A stretch of DNA of 64,000 nucleotides from Oryzisolibacter sp. LB2S (GTDB lineage: Bacteria; Pseudomonadota; Gammaproteobacteria; Burkholderiales; Burkholderiaceae_C), in contig NZ_CP160388.1 of assembly GCF_040732315.1 (NCBI RefSeq), positions 3,686,501-3,750,500 on the forward strand, read 5' to 3'. Below, one piece after another: positions 50,320 to 58,900 of the stretch. The position numbers and the translations under genes were made by a program. Each line of letters opens with the position of its first letter. The first letter of the stretch is position 1. The notes under the pieces are model-generated. The model was given only the letters and a program-made list of their open reading frames with translations, searched no databases and was not told where the DNA came from.

Positions 50320-51114
50320 TCAGGAGGTGGATGAGGAAGAAAGAGAGGCGAAGCGCAACACGCGGCTGCCGTCGTGCGGATCGGCGAGCATGCGCATCTC
50401 CACCCGAAAGACCTCGCGCACCAGCGCCGGTGTCAGCACCTCGGCGGGCGCTCCGGTGCACACCAGGCGCCCCTGCTGCATGACGGCCAGGCGGTCGCAG
50501 GCCAGCGCCTGATTGAGGTCGTGCACGGCCATCACCTTGGTGATGGGCAGATCGGCGATGAGCTGCATCAGCGACAGCTGCTGGTGGATGTCCAGGTGGT
50601 TGCTCGGCTCGTCGAGCAGCAGCACGCCGGGCTGCTGCGCCAGCGCGCGCGCGATGTGCACGCGCTGGCGCTCGCCGCCCGAGAGTTCGTGCCAGGCGCT
50701 GGCGTGGCGCTCGTGCATGCCCACGGCCTCGAGCGCGTCGTGAACGATCCGGCGGTCATGGTCGGACAGCGGCGCGAGCGTGGACAGCCAGGGCGTGCGC
50801 CCGAGCTCCACGGCATCGTGCACGGTGATGGCCTCCTGCGTCTCTGCCATCTGCGACACGAAGGCCAGACGCTGCGCTATCGCCCGCCGGGGCAGGCGGC
50901 GCATGCACTGGCCGTCGAGCAGCACCTGACCCTGCTGCGGCGCCATCACGCCGGCGAGCAGGCGCAGCAGGGTGGACTTGCCCGAGCCATTGGGCCCGAT
51001 GAGACCCAGGGTCTCGCCCGCGCACACCTGCAGATGCACGTCGTGCAGAATGCGCCTCTTCTGCGCCTGCCAGCACAGGCCCAGCGCCTGCAGCACGGGG
51101 GTCGCTGGCTTCAT
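50320..51114 (-). CDS. ABC transporter ATPase (BtuD/FecE-type)
   Basis: A 264-residue ATPase with Walker A IGPNGSGKST (about 39-48), signature HELSGGERQRVHIARALA, Walker B VLLLDEPSNHLD and switch MAVHDLNQAL. It powers the permease encoded just upstream. The start is ATG 51114, which overlaps the permease stop by four bases. The open frame continues into the permease region but only as a shadow. The cobalamin riboswitch at the head of the operon makes a corrinoid or cobalt substrate likely. Confidence 0.93.
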   Translation of the reverse strand: MKPATPVLQALGLCWQAQKRRILHDVHLQVCAGETLGLIGPNGSGKSTLLRLLAGVMAPQQGQVLLDGQCMRRLPRRAIAQRLAFVSQMAETQEAITVHDAVELGRTPWLSTLAPLSDHDRRIVHDALEAVGMHERHASAWHELSGGERQRVHIARALAQQPGVLLLDEPSNHLDIHQQLSLMQLIADLPITKVMAVHDLNQALACDRLAVMQQGRLVCTGAPAEVLTPALVREVFRVEMRMLADPHDGSRVLRFASLSSSSTS

Positions 51115-52184
51115 GACGGCCTCCCCCGGCCCGCGCGCAGCAAGATGGCGGCAAACACCGGCGCGCCCACCAGCGCGGTAATCACGCCTATGGGCAGCAC
51201 CTGGCCCGCAATGAGGGTGCGCGAGACCACATCCGCCGCAATCAGGAACACCGCACCGATGAGCGCACTGACGGGCAGCAGCCGCTGGTGGCGCACCCCC
51301 ACCAGAAAACGCGCCGCATGGGGAATGACCAGGCCGACAAAACCGATGGCGCCGACGATGGACACCATCACGGCCGTGGCCAGTGCGGCCGTCAGCAGCA
51401 TGACGAGCTGCACGCGCCGCACGGGCACGCCCATGGCCAGGGCCGACTCGGTGCCGAAGATGAAGGCATCGAGCGCACGCGTGTGCCACAGGCAGACGAT
51501 CAGCGCCGCGCAGGCCACGCCCGCCGCCAGGGCCGTGTCGGGCCAGCGCACGCCACTGAGGTTGCCCAGCAGCCAGAACATGATGCCGCGCGCCTGCTCG
51601 GCGCTGCCCGACTTGGTGATGATCAGCGAGGTCAGGGCATTGAACAGCTGCGACCCCGCAATCCCCGCCAGCACGATCTGCCCGCTGTTGCGCAGCCCGC
51701 CGCCGCCCGCGGCATGCGCGAGCAGGGCCACGAGCGCGAACGCGCACAGCGCCCCCACGAAGGCACCCGTGGTCATGGACAGCGCACCCGCGCCCAGGCC
51801 GGCGACGCTGACCAGCACCGCGCCCGTCGATGCGCCGGCCGAGATGCCCAGCAGATAGGGCTCGGCCAGCGCATTGCGCAACAGCGACTGCAGCACCACG
51901 CCCGACAGCGCCAGGCCCGCCCCACAGCTGGCCGCCACCAGCGCGCGTGGCAGGCGGTAGTTCCAGACAATGCCCTGGTTGATCGGGTCGATGTCATGGC
52001 CCGCACCCGCGAGCTTGTTGGCCAGCACCTCGTAGACCATGCGCACCGGTATCGGCGTCTCGCCGATGGCAATGCCCAGCACCACGGCCACCAGCAGCAG
52101 CGCCACGGCGAGCGCCGTGCGCACACCTATGCGCCACGCGAGCCGCAGCGGCCTGTTGCTGCCGGGTGCGGGGCCGCAGCTCAC
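51111..52184 (-). CDS. FecCD/BtuC-type ABC permease
   Basis: A 357-residue permease with about ten membrane segments. FecCD motifs: NYRLPRALVAASCGAGLALS, SLLRNALAEPYLLGISAGAS, and IVGAIGFVGLVIPHAARFLV near the end. The start is taken as GTG 52184, which overlaps the binding-protein stop (GTGA) and gives a short cytoplasmic lead before the first helix; no ATG fits. It forms the pore of the riboswitch-controlled importer. Confidence 0.9.
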   Translation of the reverse strand: MSCGPAPGSNRPLRLAWRIGVRTALAVALLLVAVVLGIAIGETPIPVRMVYEVLANKLAGAGHDIDPINQGIVWNYRLPRALVAASCGAGLALSGVVLQSLLRNALAEPYLLGISAGASTGAVLVSVAGLGAGALSMTTGAFVGALCAFALVALLAHAAGGGGLRNSGQIVLAGIAGSQLFNALTSLIITKSGSAEQARGIMFWLLGNLSGVRWPDTALAAGVACAALIVCLWHTRALDAFIFGTESALAMGVPVRRVQLVMLLTAALATAVMVSIVGAIGFVGLVIPHAARFLVGVRHQRLLPVSALIGAVFLIAADVVSRTLIAGQVLPIGVITALVGAPVFAAILLRAGRGRPS

Positions 52185-53191
52185 CGGGCGCCGCCCTGAA
52201 GCTTGAGCACCGCGTCGGCGATCTGCTCCATGCCATCGACCATGCGGATCGAGCCCTGCAGCGCGTCGGCATCGACGATGACGATGCGGTTGTGCTTGAC
52301 CGCGTCCATGTGGCGGGTCACCGGGTCGGACTGCAGGAACTGCAGCTTCTTCTGATAGTCGTCCGCGGGGAAGCGGCGACGGTCCATGCGCGCGATGATC
52401 AGCACCGAGGGGTTGGCCTTGGCCAGCGTCTCCCAGCCTACGGTGGGCCATTCCTCGGCCGAGGTCACGACGTTGCGCAGGCCCAGGGTGCGCATCATGG
52501 TGCCCGCCACGCCCTTGGCGCCGGCCATGTAGGGGTCGATGGCCAGATCGGCGCTGGAGAACCACAGCGCCGCGCTCACGTCCTTGAGGCCCGTGGCCCG
52601 GACCTTGGCGACCGCCTGGGCCTGGCGCTCCACCAGGTCCTTGACCAGGGCCTCGCCGCGGTCCTGCACGTCGAAGATCTGCGCGAGCTGGCGCACGCTC
52701 TTGTACAACGACTGCACGTCGTAGACGGCGGTGCGTGTGCCGTCCGCGCCGCTCAGGTTGTTCTTGCCCTCGCAGTCCGAGGGCATGGCATAGGTGGCAA
52801 TGCCCAGGTCGTGGAACTGCTCGCGCGTGCCGACCACGCCCTCCTTGCCCACCATCCACTCGAACTGCGACACCAGCAGCTGCGGACGCTTGCCGATCAC
52901 GGCCTCGAAGCTGGGGTCGTTGTCCGCCAGGCGCGGCACCTTGTCATTGATGGCCTTGAACCGGGGTTGCACGGCGTTGAACCACAGCGCCGTGCCCACT
53001 ACCTTGTCGCCCAGGCCCAGCGCGTACAGCATCTCGGTGCCCGCCTGGCCGATCGTGACCGCCGAGGCCGGCGCCTGCCTGAAGGTCTGCGCATGGCCGC
53101 AGTTGTGCACGGTCAGCGGGTATTCGGTGGCCTGGGCCGCCATGGTCAGCGCCAGGGCGGCCGTTGCGGCAAGGTGTCGGAGCATCATCAC
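52181..53191 (-). CDS. ABC transporter periplasmic binding protein (cobalamin/iron-chelate type)
   Basis: A 336-residue class III binding protein. The signal peptide is about 21 residues (LRHLAATAALALTMAAQA). It then has EYPLTVHNCGHAQTFRQAP, IGQAGTEMLYALGLGDKVVG and FEAVIGKRPQLLVSQFEW. The N-terminal Cys after the signal (NCGH) is typical of a subset of metal-chelate receptors. It is the first gene after the cobalamin riboswitch. It shares fold but little sequence with the binding proteins at 42641 and 45024. Confidence 0.9.
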   Translation of the reverse strand: MMMLRHLAATAALALTMAAQATEYPLTVHNCGHAQTFRQAPASAVTIGQAGTEMLYALGLGDKVVGTALWFNAVQPRFKAINDKVPRLADNDPSFEAVIGKRPQLLVSQFEWMVGKEGVVGTREQFHDLGIATYAMPSDCEGKNNLSGADGTRTAVYDVQSLYKSVRQLAQIFDVQDRGEALVKDLVERQAQAVAKVRATGLKDVSAALWFSSADLAIDPYMAGAKGVAGTMMRTLGLRNVVTSAEEWPTVGWETLAKANPSVLIIARMDRRRFPADDYQKKLQFLQSDPVTRHMDAVKHNRIVIVDADALQGSIRMVDGMEQIADAVLKLQGGAR

Positions 53192-53317
53192 AGTCTCTTT
53201 CCGGAAAGCGCCGGTGCTGTGCTGACAAGAGAGCGGCGGGCTCCCACGCCGATGTGCTATTCACGCAAGGCAGGGGAAGCCGTTCACCTCCCGGGCACCC
53301 CGCCGGCAATGAATGAA

Positions 53318-53496
53318 GAAGCGCTCGGGCAGGTCTCCTGACTGGCAATTCATCGCAGCGCCTCACCTTCCCGGAAACGCCTTCCAGTGGTTTGCCGAAG
53401 CCTGCTCATTGCCTACAGTTGCGGGGGCAGTTCCATTTCCTGGATTCCCTGGGCCGATGGCCGAATGCCACCCGCCTTCCTTGCGGAGCCAAAGCG
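53318..53496 (-). ncRNA. Cobalamin riboswitch upstream of the ABC importer with cupredoxin
   Basis: Read on the minus strand, it has the B12 box core ACTGCCCCCGCAACTGTAGG (53412-53431) after GGGAATCC. Downstream come the CCACTGG and GGGAAGG segments and the closing CAGTCAGGAGACCTGCCCG element (53326-53344). It ends about 130 bases before the binding-protein start. Binding of adenosyl- or methylcobalamin normally shuts expression. Confidence 0.93.
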
Positions 53497-53502
53497 CCGG
53501 CA

Positions 53503-53531
53503 ATGTAACCGAGAACGACCATATCCGTCAA
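53503..53531 (-). promoter_or_regulatory. Sigma-70-type promoter of the riboswitch transcript
   Basis: On the minus strand TTGACG (53526-53531) and TTACAT (53503-53508) are spaced by 17 bases. This puts the RNA start near 53496, just before the riboswitch. It lies a few bases upstream of the GNAT gene's start on the other strand. Confidence 0.7.
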
Positions 53532-53538
53532 AACCCTG

Positions 53539-54075
53539 ATGCACCAACTCCACAATTGCGCTAGCGGGGATTTTTCCCGCTTCTCCATCGAGGGCGTCGA
53601 CATGCTCGATGCCGAACTGCTCGGCTTCTTGCTGCGGGCGCGCGCCGCCATGTTCGGCACCCGCATGGACCAGGAAGCCATGCCGCCCGACCTCGAGCGG
53701 TTCGCGCAGAACTACGGCAGCGCACCCGGCTGCATGCTGGCGGCCCGCGACGCCGATGGCCGCGTGGTCGGCAGCATTGCCTGCCGCCCCTATGACCATC
53801 GCTTTGCCCATTTGCACTACGACGCGCGCGGCGTGGTCGAGGTGGTGCGTCTGTTCGTCGTGCCCGAGCTGCGCCGCCAGGGTCTGGCCCAGGCTCTGTT
53901 TCACCAGCTCCAGGCCTGGGCGGCGCAGTAGGGCGTGCACACGCTGTACCTGCACACCCATCCTTTCCTGCCCGGGGCCATCACCTTCTGGCAGCGCATG
54001 GGTTTCAGGCTGCTGTGCGTGGATGACGATCCGCTGTGGCAGACCACGCATATGGACCGGCCTGCCGCAGCGTGA
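53539..54075 (+). pseudogene. GNAT acetyltransferase interrupted by an in-frame amber codon
   Basis: The frame begins MHQLHNCASGDFSRF and has the GNAT acetyl-CoA core: VVEVVRLFVVPELRRQGLAQ. It stops at TAG 53929-53931 after 130 codons. The next 47 codons in the same frame (GVHTLYLHTHPFLPGAITFW, then QRMGFRLLCVDDD) encode exactly the missing final GNAT strand-helix-strand, ending TGA 54073-54075. A single C-to-T change in a Gln codon would explain it, since the flanking frame is intact. Without the tail the fold would lack its last strands, so the product is probably inactive unless the amber is read through. Its 3' end overlaps the VWA gene. Confidence 0.8.
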
Positions 54076-54694
54076 CATGTGCGCAGGCGTCCCAGGCGCG
54101 CGCCAGGCGCAGCGCGCCGCCGAAGGCGCGCTGCCCGGCATGGGCCGGCTGCTCACCATCGACCAGCACATGGGACAGGCCCTGCGGCGGCGTCCGGCGG
54201 GCCAGGGCCAGCACGTCGGTGCTGCGAAAGTCGCTCAGCAGCCACAGGATCCTGCGCTCCTCGGGGCGCCGGGCGAGCAGCGCCCAGGCCTCGTGCACGG
54301 CCTGCGCCAGCGGCGTGCCGCCGCCGCCATGCAGGGGCTCGATCAGCGCGGCATTGCAGCGCGGCGCGCGCCGCGGCGGCAGGCGCCATTGCACCTGGCC
54401 GGCGCCAAAGCACAGCAGGGCCACGGGCGTGCGCTGCAGATAGGCCCAGCGCAGCCATTGCAGCAGCAGGCCCTTGGCCTGGGCAAAGGCGCCGCTGGCC
54501 AGCATGGAGGCCGAGCAGTCGAGCACAAACACATGCAGCGCCTGGGCCTGGCCCCGGCCCTGGCGCCAGCGCAGATGCTCGAGTGCCAGCGGGCGCAGGC
54601 GCCCCGCGCGCAGCGTGGCAGGCCAATCGAGCACGGCGCCCGGCAGGCGCTGGCCCACGGGCTGCGCATGGCTGGCGAGTGCGGCGCCACCCAT
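54005..54694 (-). CDS. VWA-domain protein, ChlD-like partner of a metal chelatase
   Basis: A 229-residue protein. The von Willebrand A domain has a complete MIDAS pattern: DCSASM near residue 60, GGGGTPLAQAVHEA (Thr) and WLLSDFRSTD. It resembles the C-terminal half of magnesium-chelatase ChlD, or CobT. The first Met giving a sensible start is ATG 54694; the frame is open upstream but overlaps the AAA+ gene with shadow-like composition. It begins 44 bases after the AAA+ stop and so could be a separated half of a ChlD-type subunit. Its last 24 codons overlap the GNAT pseudogene. Confidence 0.78.
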   Translation of the reverse strand: MGGAALASHAQPVGQRLPGAVLDWPATLRAGRLRPLALEHLRWRQGRGQAQALHVFVLDCSASMLASGAFAQAKGLLLQWLRWAYLQRTPVALLCFGAGQVQWRLPPRRAPRCNAALIEPLHGGGGTPLAQAVHEAWALLARRPEERRILWLLSDFRSTDVLALARRTPPQGLSHVLVDGEQPAHAGQRAFGGALRLARAWDACAHVTLRQAGPYAWSATADRHPRTAA

Positions 54695-54738
54695 GGGCGC
54701 CGCCGCCTGCCCCCGGCCGGGGCGGTATGCCGTGGGCG

Positions 54739-55908
54739 CTAGCGCGGCTGGCCGGGGGCGCGGGCTTTTTTTGCGGCCAGGGCCTCCAGCGCCACAAGGG
54801 CCAGGGCGTCGGCCTCTCGCGCAGAGACCGGCGCGGCGGCCATGTGCCGGGGCTGCCCCCAGCCGGCCGGTGGCTGCTCCAGGCCGTCGCCACCGGGCTC
54901 CGGCGCGGCAGCGGCAGCGCCCGCGCTGCCCGGCCCCGCGTCCTTCGCGCCATCGTGGGATGACGGGGACACAGGCGCTACCTGGGGCGCAGTGGGCGTG
55001 GCATGGTCGGGCTGTTCCCGCCCCTGCCCCTGCGGCTCCCGCTGCTCCTGCAGGCCCTGCGCCGCGCGGTGCAGCAACACCAGCGGCGCCACGCGGGCCA
55101 CATGGTCGGGGGTGATGGCCGCGCTGCCCTCCCAGGCGGCGAGCGCGCGCGCGGCGCGCAGCATCACCAGGTCGGCGCGCAGGCCGTCCACATGCGCCGC
55201 GATGCACTGGCGCGCCACGGCATCGTGCACGGCGTCGCTCCAGGGCAGTGCGAGCGCGTCGGCGCAGCGTGCCCGTGCCTGGCTCAGGCGCTCGGCCAGG
55301 CGCGCCTGCTCGGCCGCATGGGCCTGCAGAAAGCCCGCGGGGTCGAGCTCATAGCGCAGCCGCGCCTTGACGATGGCGCTGCGCAGCTGCGGATCCTGCG
55401 CGTTGGCCAGCTGCACGCACAGGCCCAGGCGGTCGAGCAGCTGCGGGCGCAGCACGCCCTCCTCCGGGTTCATGGTGCCGATCAGCACGAAGCGCGCCGC
55501 GTGGCGGTGCGAGATGCCGTCGCGCTCCACATGGTTGACGCCCGAGGCGGCCACGTCGAGCAGCACATCGACGATGGCGTCGGGCAGCAGGTTGATCTCG
55601 TCGACATAGAGCACGCCGCCATGGGCCTTGGCCAGCATGCCGGGCGCAAACGCCACTTCGCCGCCGGCCAGCGCCTTCGACAGGTCCAGGCTGCCCACCA
55701 CATGCTCGAGCGACGCGCCCAGCGGCAGCGTGACGAACGGCGCCGGCGCCAGCACATCGGCCAGCGCGCGCGCCGCCGTGGACTTGGCCGTGCCGCGCGG
55801 GCCCTGGATGAGCACGCCGCCGAGCGCCGGCTCGGTGGCGGCCAGCAGCAGCGCCTGCACGAGCTGCGGCTGGCCCTGGATCGCCGATAGCGGGAATGTC
55901 GGTGTCAT
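54739..55908 (-). CDS. AAA+ metal chelatase ATPase (ChlI/BchI-like)
   Basis: A 389-residue AAA+ ATPase. Walker A is GPRGTAKST (residues 36-44), Walker B is GVLYVDEINLLPD and sensor 1 is GTMNPEEG; the family insert LRPQLLDRLGLCVQLA follows. The last 100 residues are Pro/Gln/Ala rich and acidic, like the linker of ChlD. It resembles magnesium-chelatase subunit I and here would power cobalt insertion by CobN in the aerobic B12 pathway. It overlaps cobN by four bases (ATGA at 55905-55908). Confidence 0.9.
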   Translation of the reverse strand: MTPTFPLSAIQGQPQLVQALLLAATEPALGGVLIQGPRGTAKSTAARALADVLAPAPFVTLPLGASLEHVVGSLDLSKALAGGEVAFAPGMLAKAHGGVLYVDEINLLPDAIVDVLLDVAASGVNHVERDGISHRHAARFVLIGTMNPEEGVLRPQLLDRLGLCVQLANAQDPQLRSAIVKARLRYELDPAGFLQAHAAEQARLAERLSQARARCADALALPWSDAVHDAVARQCIAAHVDGLRADLVMLRAARALAAWEGSAAITPDHVARVAPLVLLHRAAQGLQEQREPQGQGREQPDHATPTAPQVAPVSPSSHDGAKDAGPGSAGAAAAAPEPGGDGLEQPPAGWGQPRHMAAAPVSAREADALALVALEALAAKKARAPGQPR

Positions 55909-58900
55909 CGCTGCACCCGTCCTTCCATGAATTCCTCCTGCGCCAGCATCTGGGCCAGCAGCGCCTCGTGCAGCTCACCGGGCTGCGCCCACATGCCGCG
56001 CTCGATGGCTTCGAGCAGGCGGCCCACGATGTCGGCGAGCGCCTGCGGATTGTGCTGGCGCAGGAAGCTGCGCACGGCCTCGTCCTGCACATAGGCCTCG
56101 GTCACGAGCGCGTAATGCGTGTCGGACACGAGCTGCGTGGTGGCGTCGAAGCCGAACAGATAGTCCACCGTGGCCGCCATCTCGAACGCGCCCTTGTAGC
56201 CGTGGCGCATGGCGCCCGCAATCCACTTGGGGTTGGTCACGCGCGCGCGCACCACGCGGCCGATCTCCTCGGCCAGCGAACGGATCTTCGCCGACTGCGG
56301 GTTGCCATGGTCGCCGTGGTAGACGGCGGGCTCGGCCTTCCCGATAAGTGTGCCCAGGTGGCGCACGGCGGCCACCATGCCGCCCTGGTGCTGGTAGTAC
56401 TCGCTGGAGTCGAGCAGGTCGTGCTCGCGGCTGTCCTGGTTCTGCAGCACCACGTCCAATGCCTGCAGGCGCCGCTCCAGCGCCTGGCGCGCCGGCACGC
56501 CGTCGGCCTGCTGGCCGTAGGCAAACGCGCCCCATTGCAGATAGTGGCGCGCGAAGTCGCCGGCATCGCTCCACTGGCCCGAGCGCAGCAGCTCGTGCAT
56601 GCTCGCGCCGTAGCTGCCCGCGGGCGCGCCGAACACGCGCCACAGCGCCTGCTCCTGCGCCTCGGCCTCGTCCATGCCCTGCTGCCGCCATTGCGCGGTG
56701 TCACGCAGCACGCGCGCGCGGATGGGGTTGTCCTCGGCATCCTCTTCCTGCGCGGCCACGGCGCGCACGGCGGCGTCGAACATCTGCACCACGCCGGGGA
56801 ATGCGTCGCGAAAGAAGCCGCTGATGCGCAGCGTCACATCGACCCGCGGACGGTGCAGGCCCACGCGCGGGATGACCTCGAAGTCCACCACGCGCTGGCT
56901 GCCCGGCGCCCACCTGGGGCGCACGCCGATCAGCGCAAAGGCCTGGGCGATGTCGTCGCCGCCCGTGCGCATGGTGGCCGTGCCCCAGACGGAGATGCCG
57001 ATGGCGGCCGGATACTCGCCGTGCTCCTGCAGATAGCGCTCGAGCAGCCTTTGCGCGGCCTGCTGACCCAGCGCCCAGGCGGTCTGCGTGGGGATGGCGC
57101 GGGTGTCGACGGTGTAGAAGTTGCGCCCCGTGGGCAGGGTGTCGCAGCGCCCGCGCGAGGGCGAGCCGCTGGGCCCGGGCGGCACGAAGCGGCCCTGCAG
57201 CGCGCGCGAGAACTGGCGCAGCTCCTCGCGGCCGCAGGCGTCGAGCGCGGGGGCGATCTGCACACTTATGCGCCGCAACACATGCTGCGTCCGAGGCCAG
57301 TCGCCGGCCATCTCGGGGCGCTGCAGCACGCGCAGCGCCAGCAGCTCCAGCCGCTCGCGCGTGTCGCCGCCATGGCGCCAGGCGCCGGCATCGAGCCGGG
57401 CCAGCACCTGCGGGCGCGGGCCGGTCCAGGGCTCGGCGGCGTCCATGTCCAGCGGGTTCCAGTCGCAGCCGGGCAGCAGGTCGGCCGCCAGCGCGTGGAG
57501 CAGGCCCTGCTCGCCCGCGGCCGGGTAGCGCGCCAGCGCCAGCAGCGTGGAGTCGCGCTGCGCGCCCTCGGGCGAATGGCCGAAGACATGCAGGCCGTCG
57601 CGGATCTGGGTTTCCTTGAGCTCGCACAGATAGGCGTCGATGCGCTCGAGGATCTGCTCGTCCGGCGCGCGCGCGCCGTCCACGCCGAGCTCGCGCAGCA
57701 GGTCCTGGCTACGCGCCATGTCGAGGATCTGGCGCCGCAGCAGGCCCGCGCGGCGCTGGTCCACCAGCAGCGCGTCGTAATACTCGTCGACCAGGCGCTC
57801 GAGCTCCTGCATGGGGCCGTGGTTGTCGGCGCGGGCCAGCGGCGGCATCAGGTGGTCGATGATGACGGCCTGGCTGCGGCGCTTGGCCTGCGCGCCCTCG
57901 CCGGGGTCGTTGACGATGAAGGGGTAGACATGGGGCAGCGGCCCGAGGATGGCGTCGGGCCAGCAGTGCTGCGACAGCGCCAGGCTCTTGCCAGGCAGCC
58001 ATTCCAGATTGCCGTGCTTGCCCACATGCACCATGGCATCGACGCCGAACACGTCGCGCAGCCAGAAGTAGAAGGCCAGATAGTGGTGCGGCGGCACAAG
58101 CTCGGCGTCGTGGTATTGGGCGTAGTCGTTGCGGCCGTCGAGCGCGCGCGCGGGCTGTATGCCGATGAAGACATGGCCCAGCTGCAGCCCGGCCACCATG
58201 AACCAGCCTTCGCGCAGCATGGGGTCCTGCTCGGGCGCGCCCCAGCGGGCGGTGACGGCATCGGCCATGCCCTCGGGCAGTTGCGCCAGGCGCTGGCGAT
58301 AGGCCGCGAGCGCATAGCCCTGGCTGGCGGCGCGCAGCGGCCATTGGGCGGGGTCGTTGGCTATGCCCTGCTGCAGCCGCTCCATCAGGGCCTGGCCGTC
58401 GGCCGGGCGCGCGGCCGCATCGCCCAGGTGCCAGCCATCGCGTTCGAGCTGGGCGAGCAGCGCCAGCACGGAGGCGGGCGTGTCCAGCCCCACGCCGCTG
58501 CCCAGGCGCGCCTCGCTGCCGGGGTAGTTGGCCAGCACCAGCGCCGCGCGCTTCTCGGCCGCGGGCTTGCTGCGCAGCAGGCACCAGCGCCGCGCGAGCT
58601 CGGCCACCCATTGCACGCGGTCGGGCTCGGGCTGGTAGGCCACGATGTCGGTCTGCGTCAGCGCGCAGCGGTGCGCCAGGCCCTTGAAGCTGATGGCGCG
58701 CGTCATGATGCGGCCGTCCATCTCGGGCAGCACGACCTGCATGGCGATGTCGCGCGGGCGCAGGCCCTGGGTGTCGGCCAGCCAGTCGTCGCGGTTGGCG
58801 CCGCTGGCGATGACCTGCAGCACGGGGATGTCGCCCGCCAGGCTGTCGATGTCGCCATCGCTGCCCGCGCGCGCATGCTCGCCCAGCGCGGCAAACGCGG

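Noticed and set aside
54695..55207. Upstream extension of the VWA gene
   Set aside because: The extension overlaps the AAA+ gene in another frame and is Arg/Gly/Ala-rich without structure, so the start was kept at 54694.
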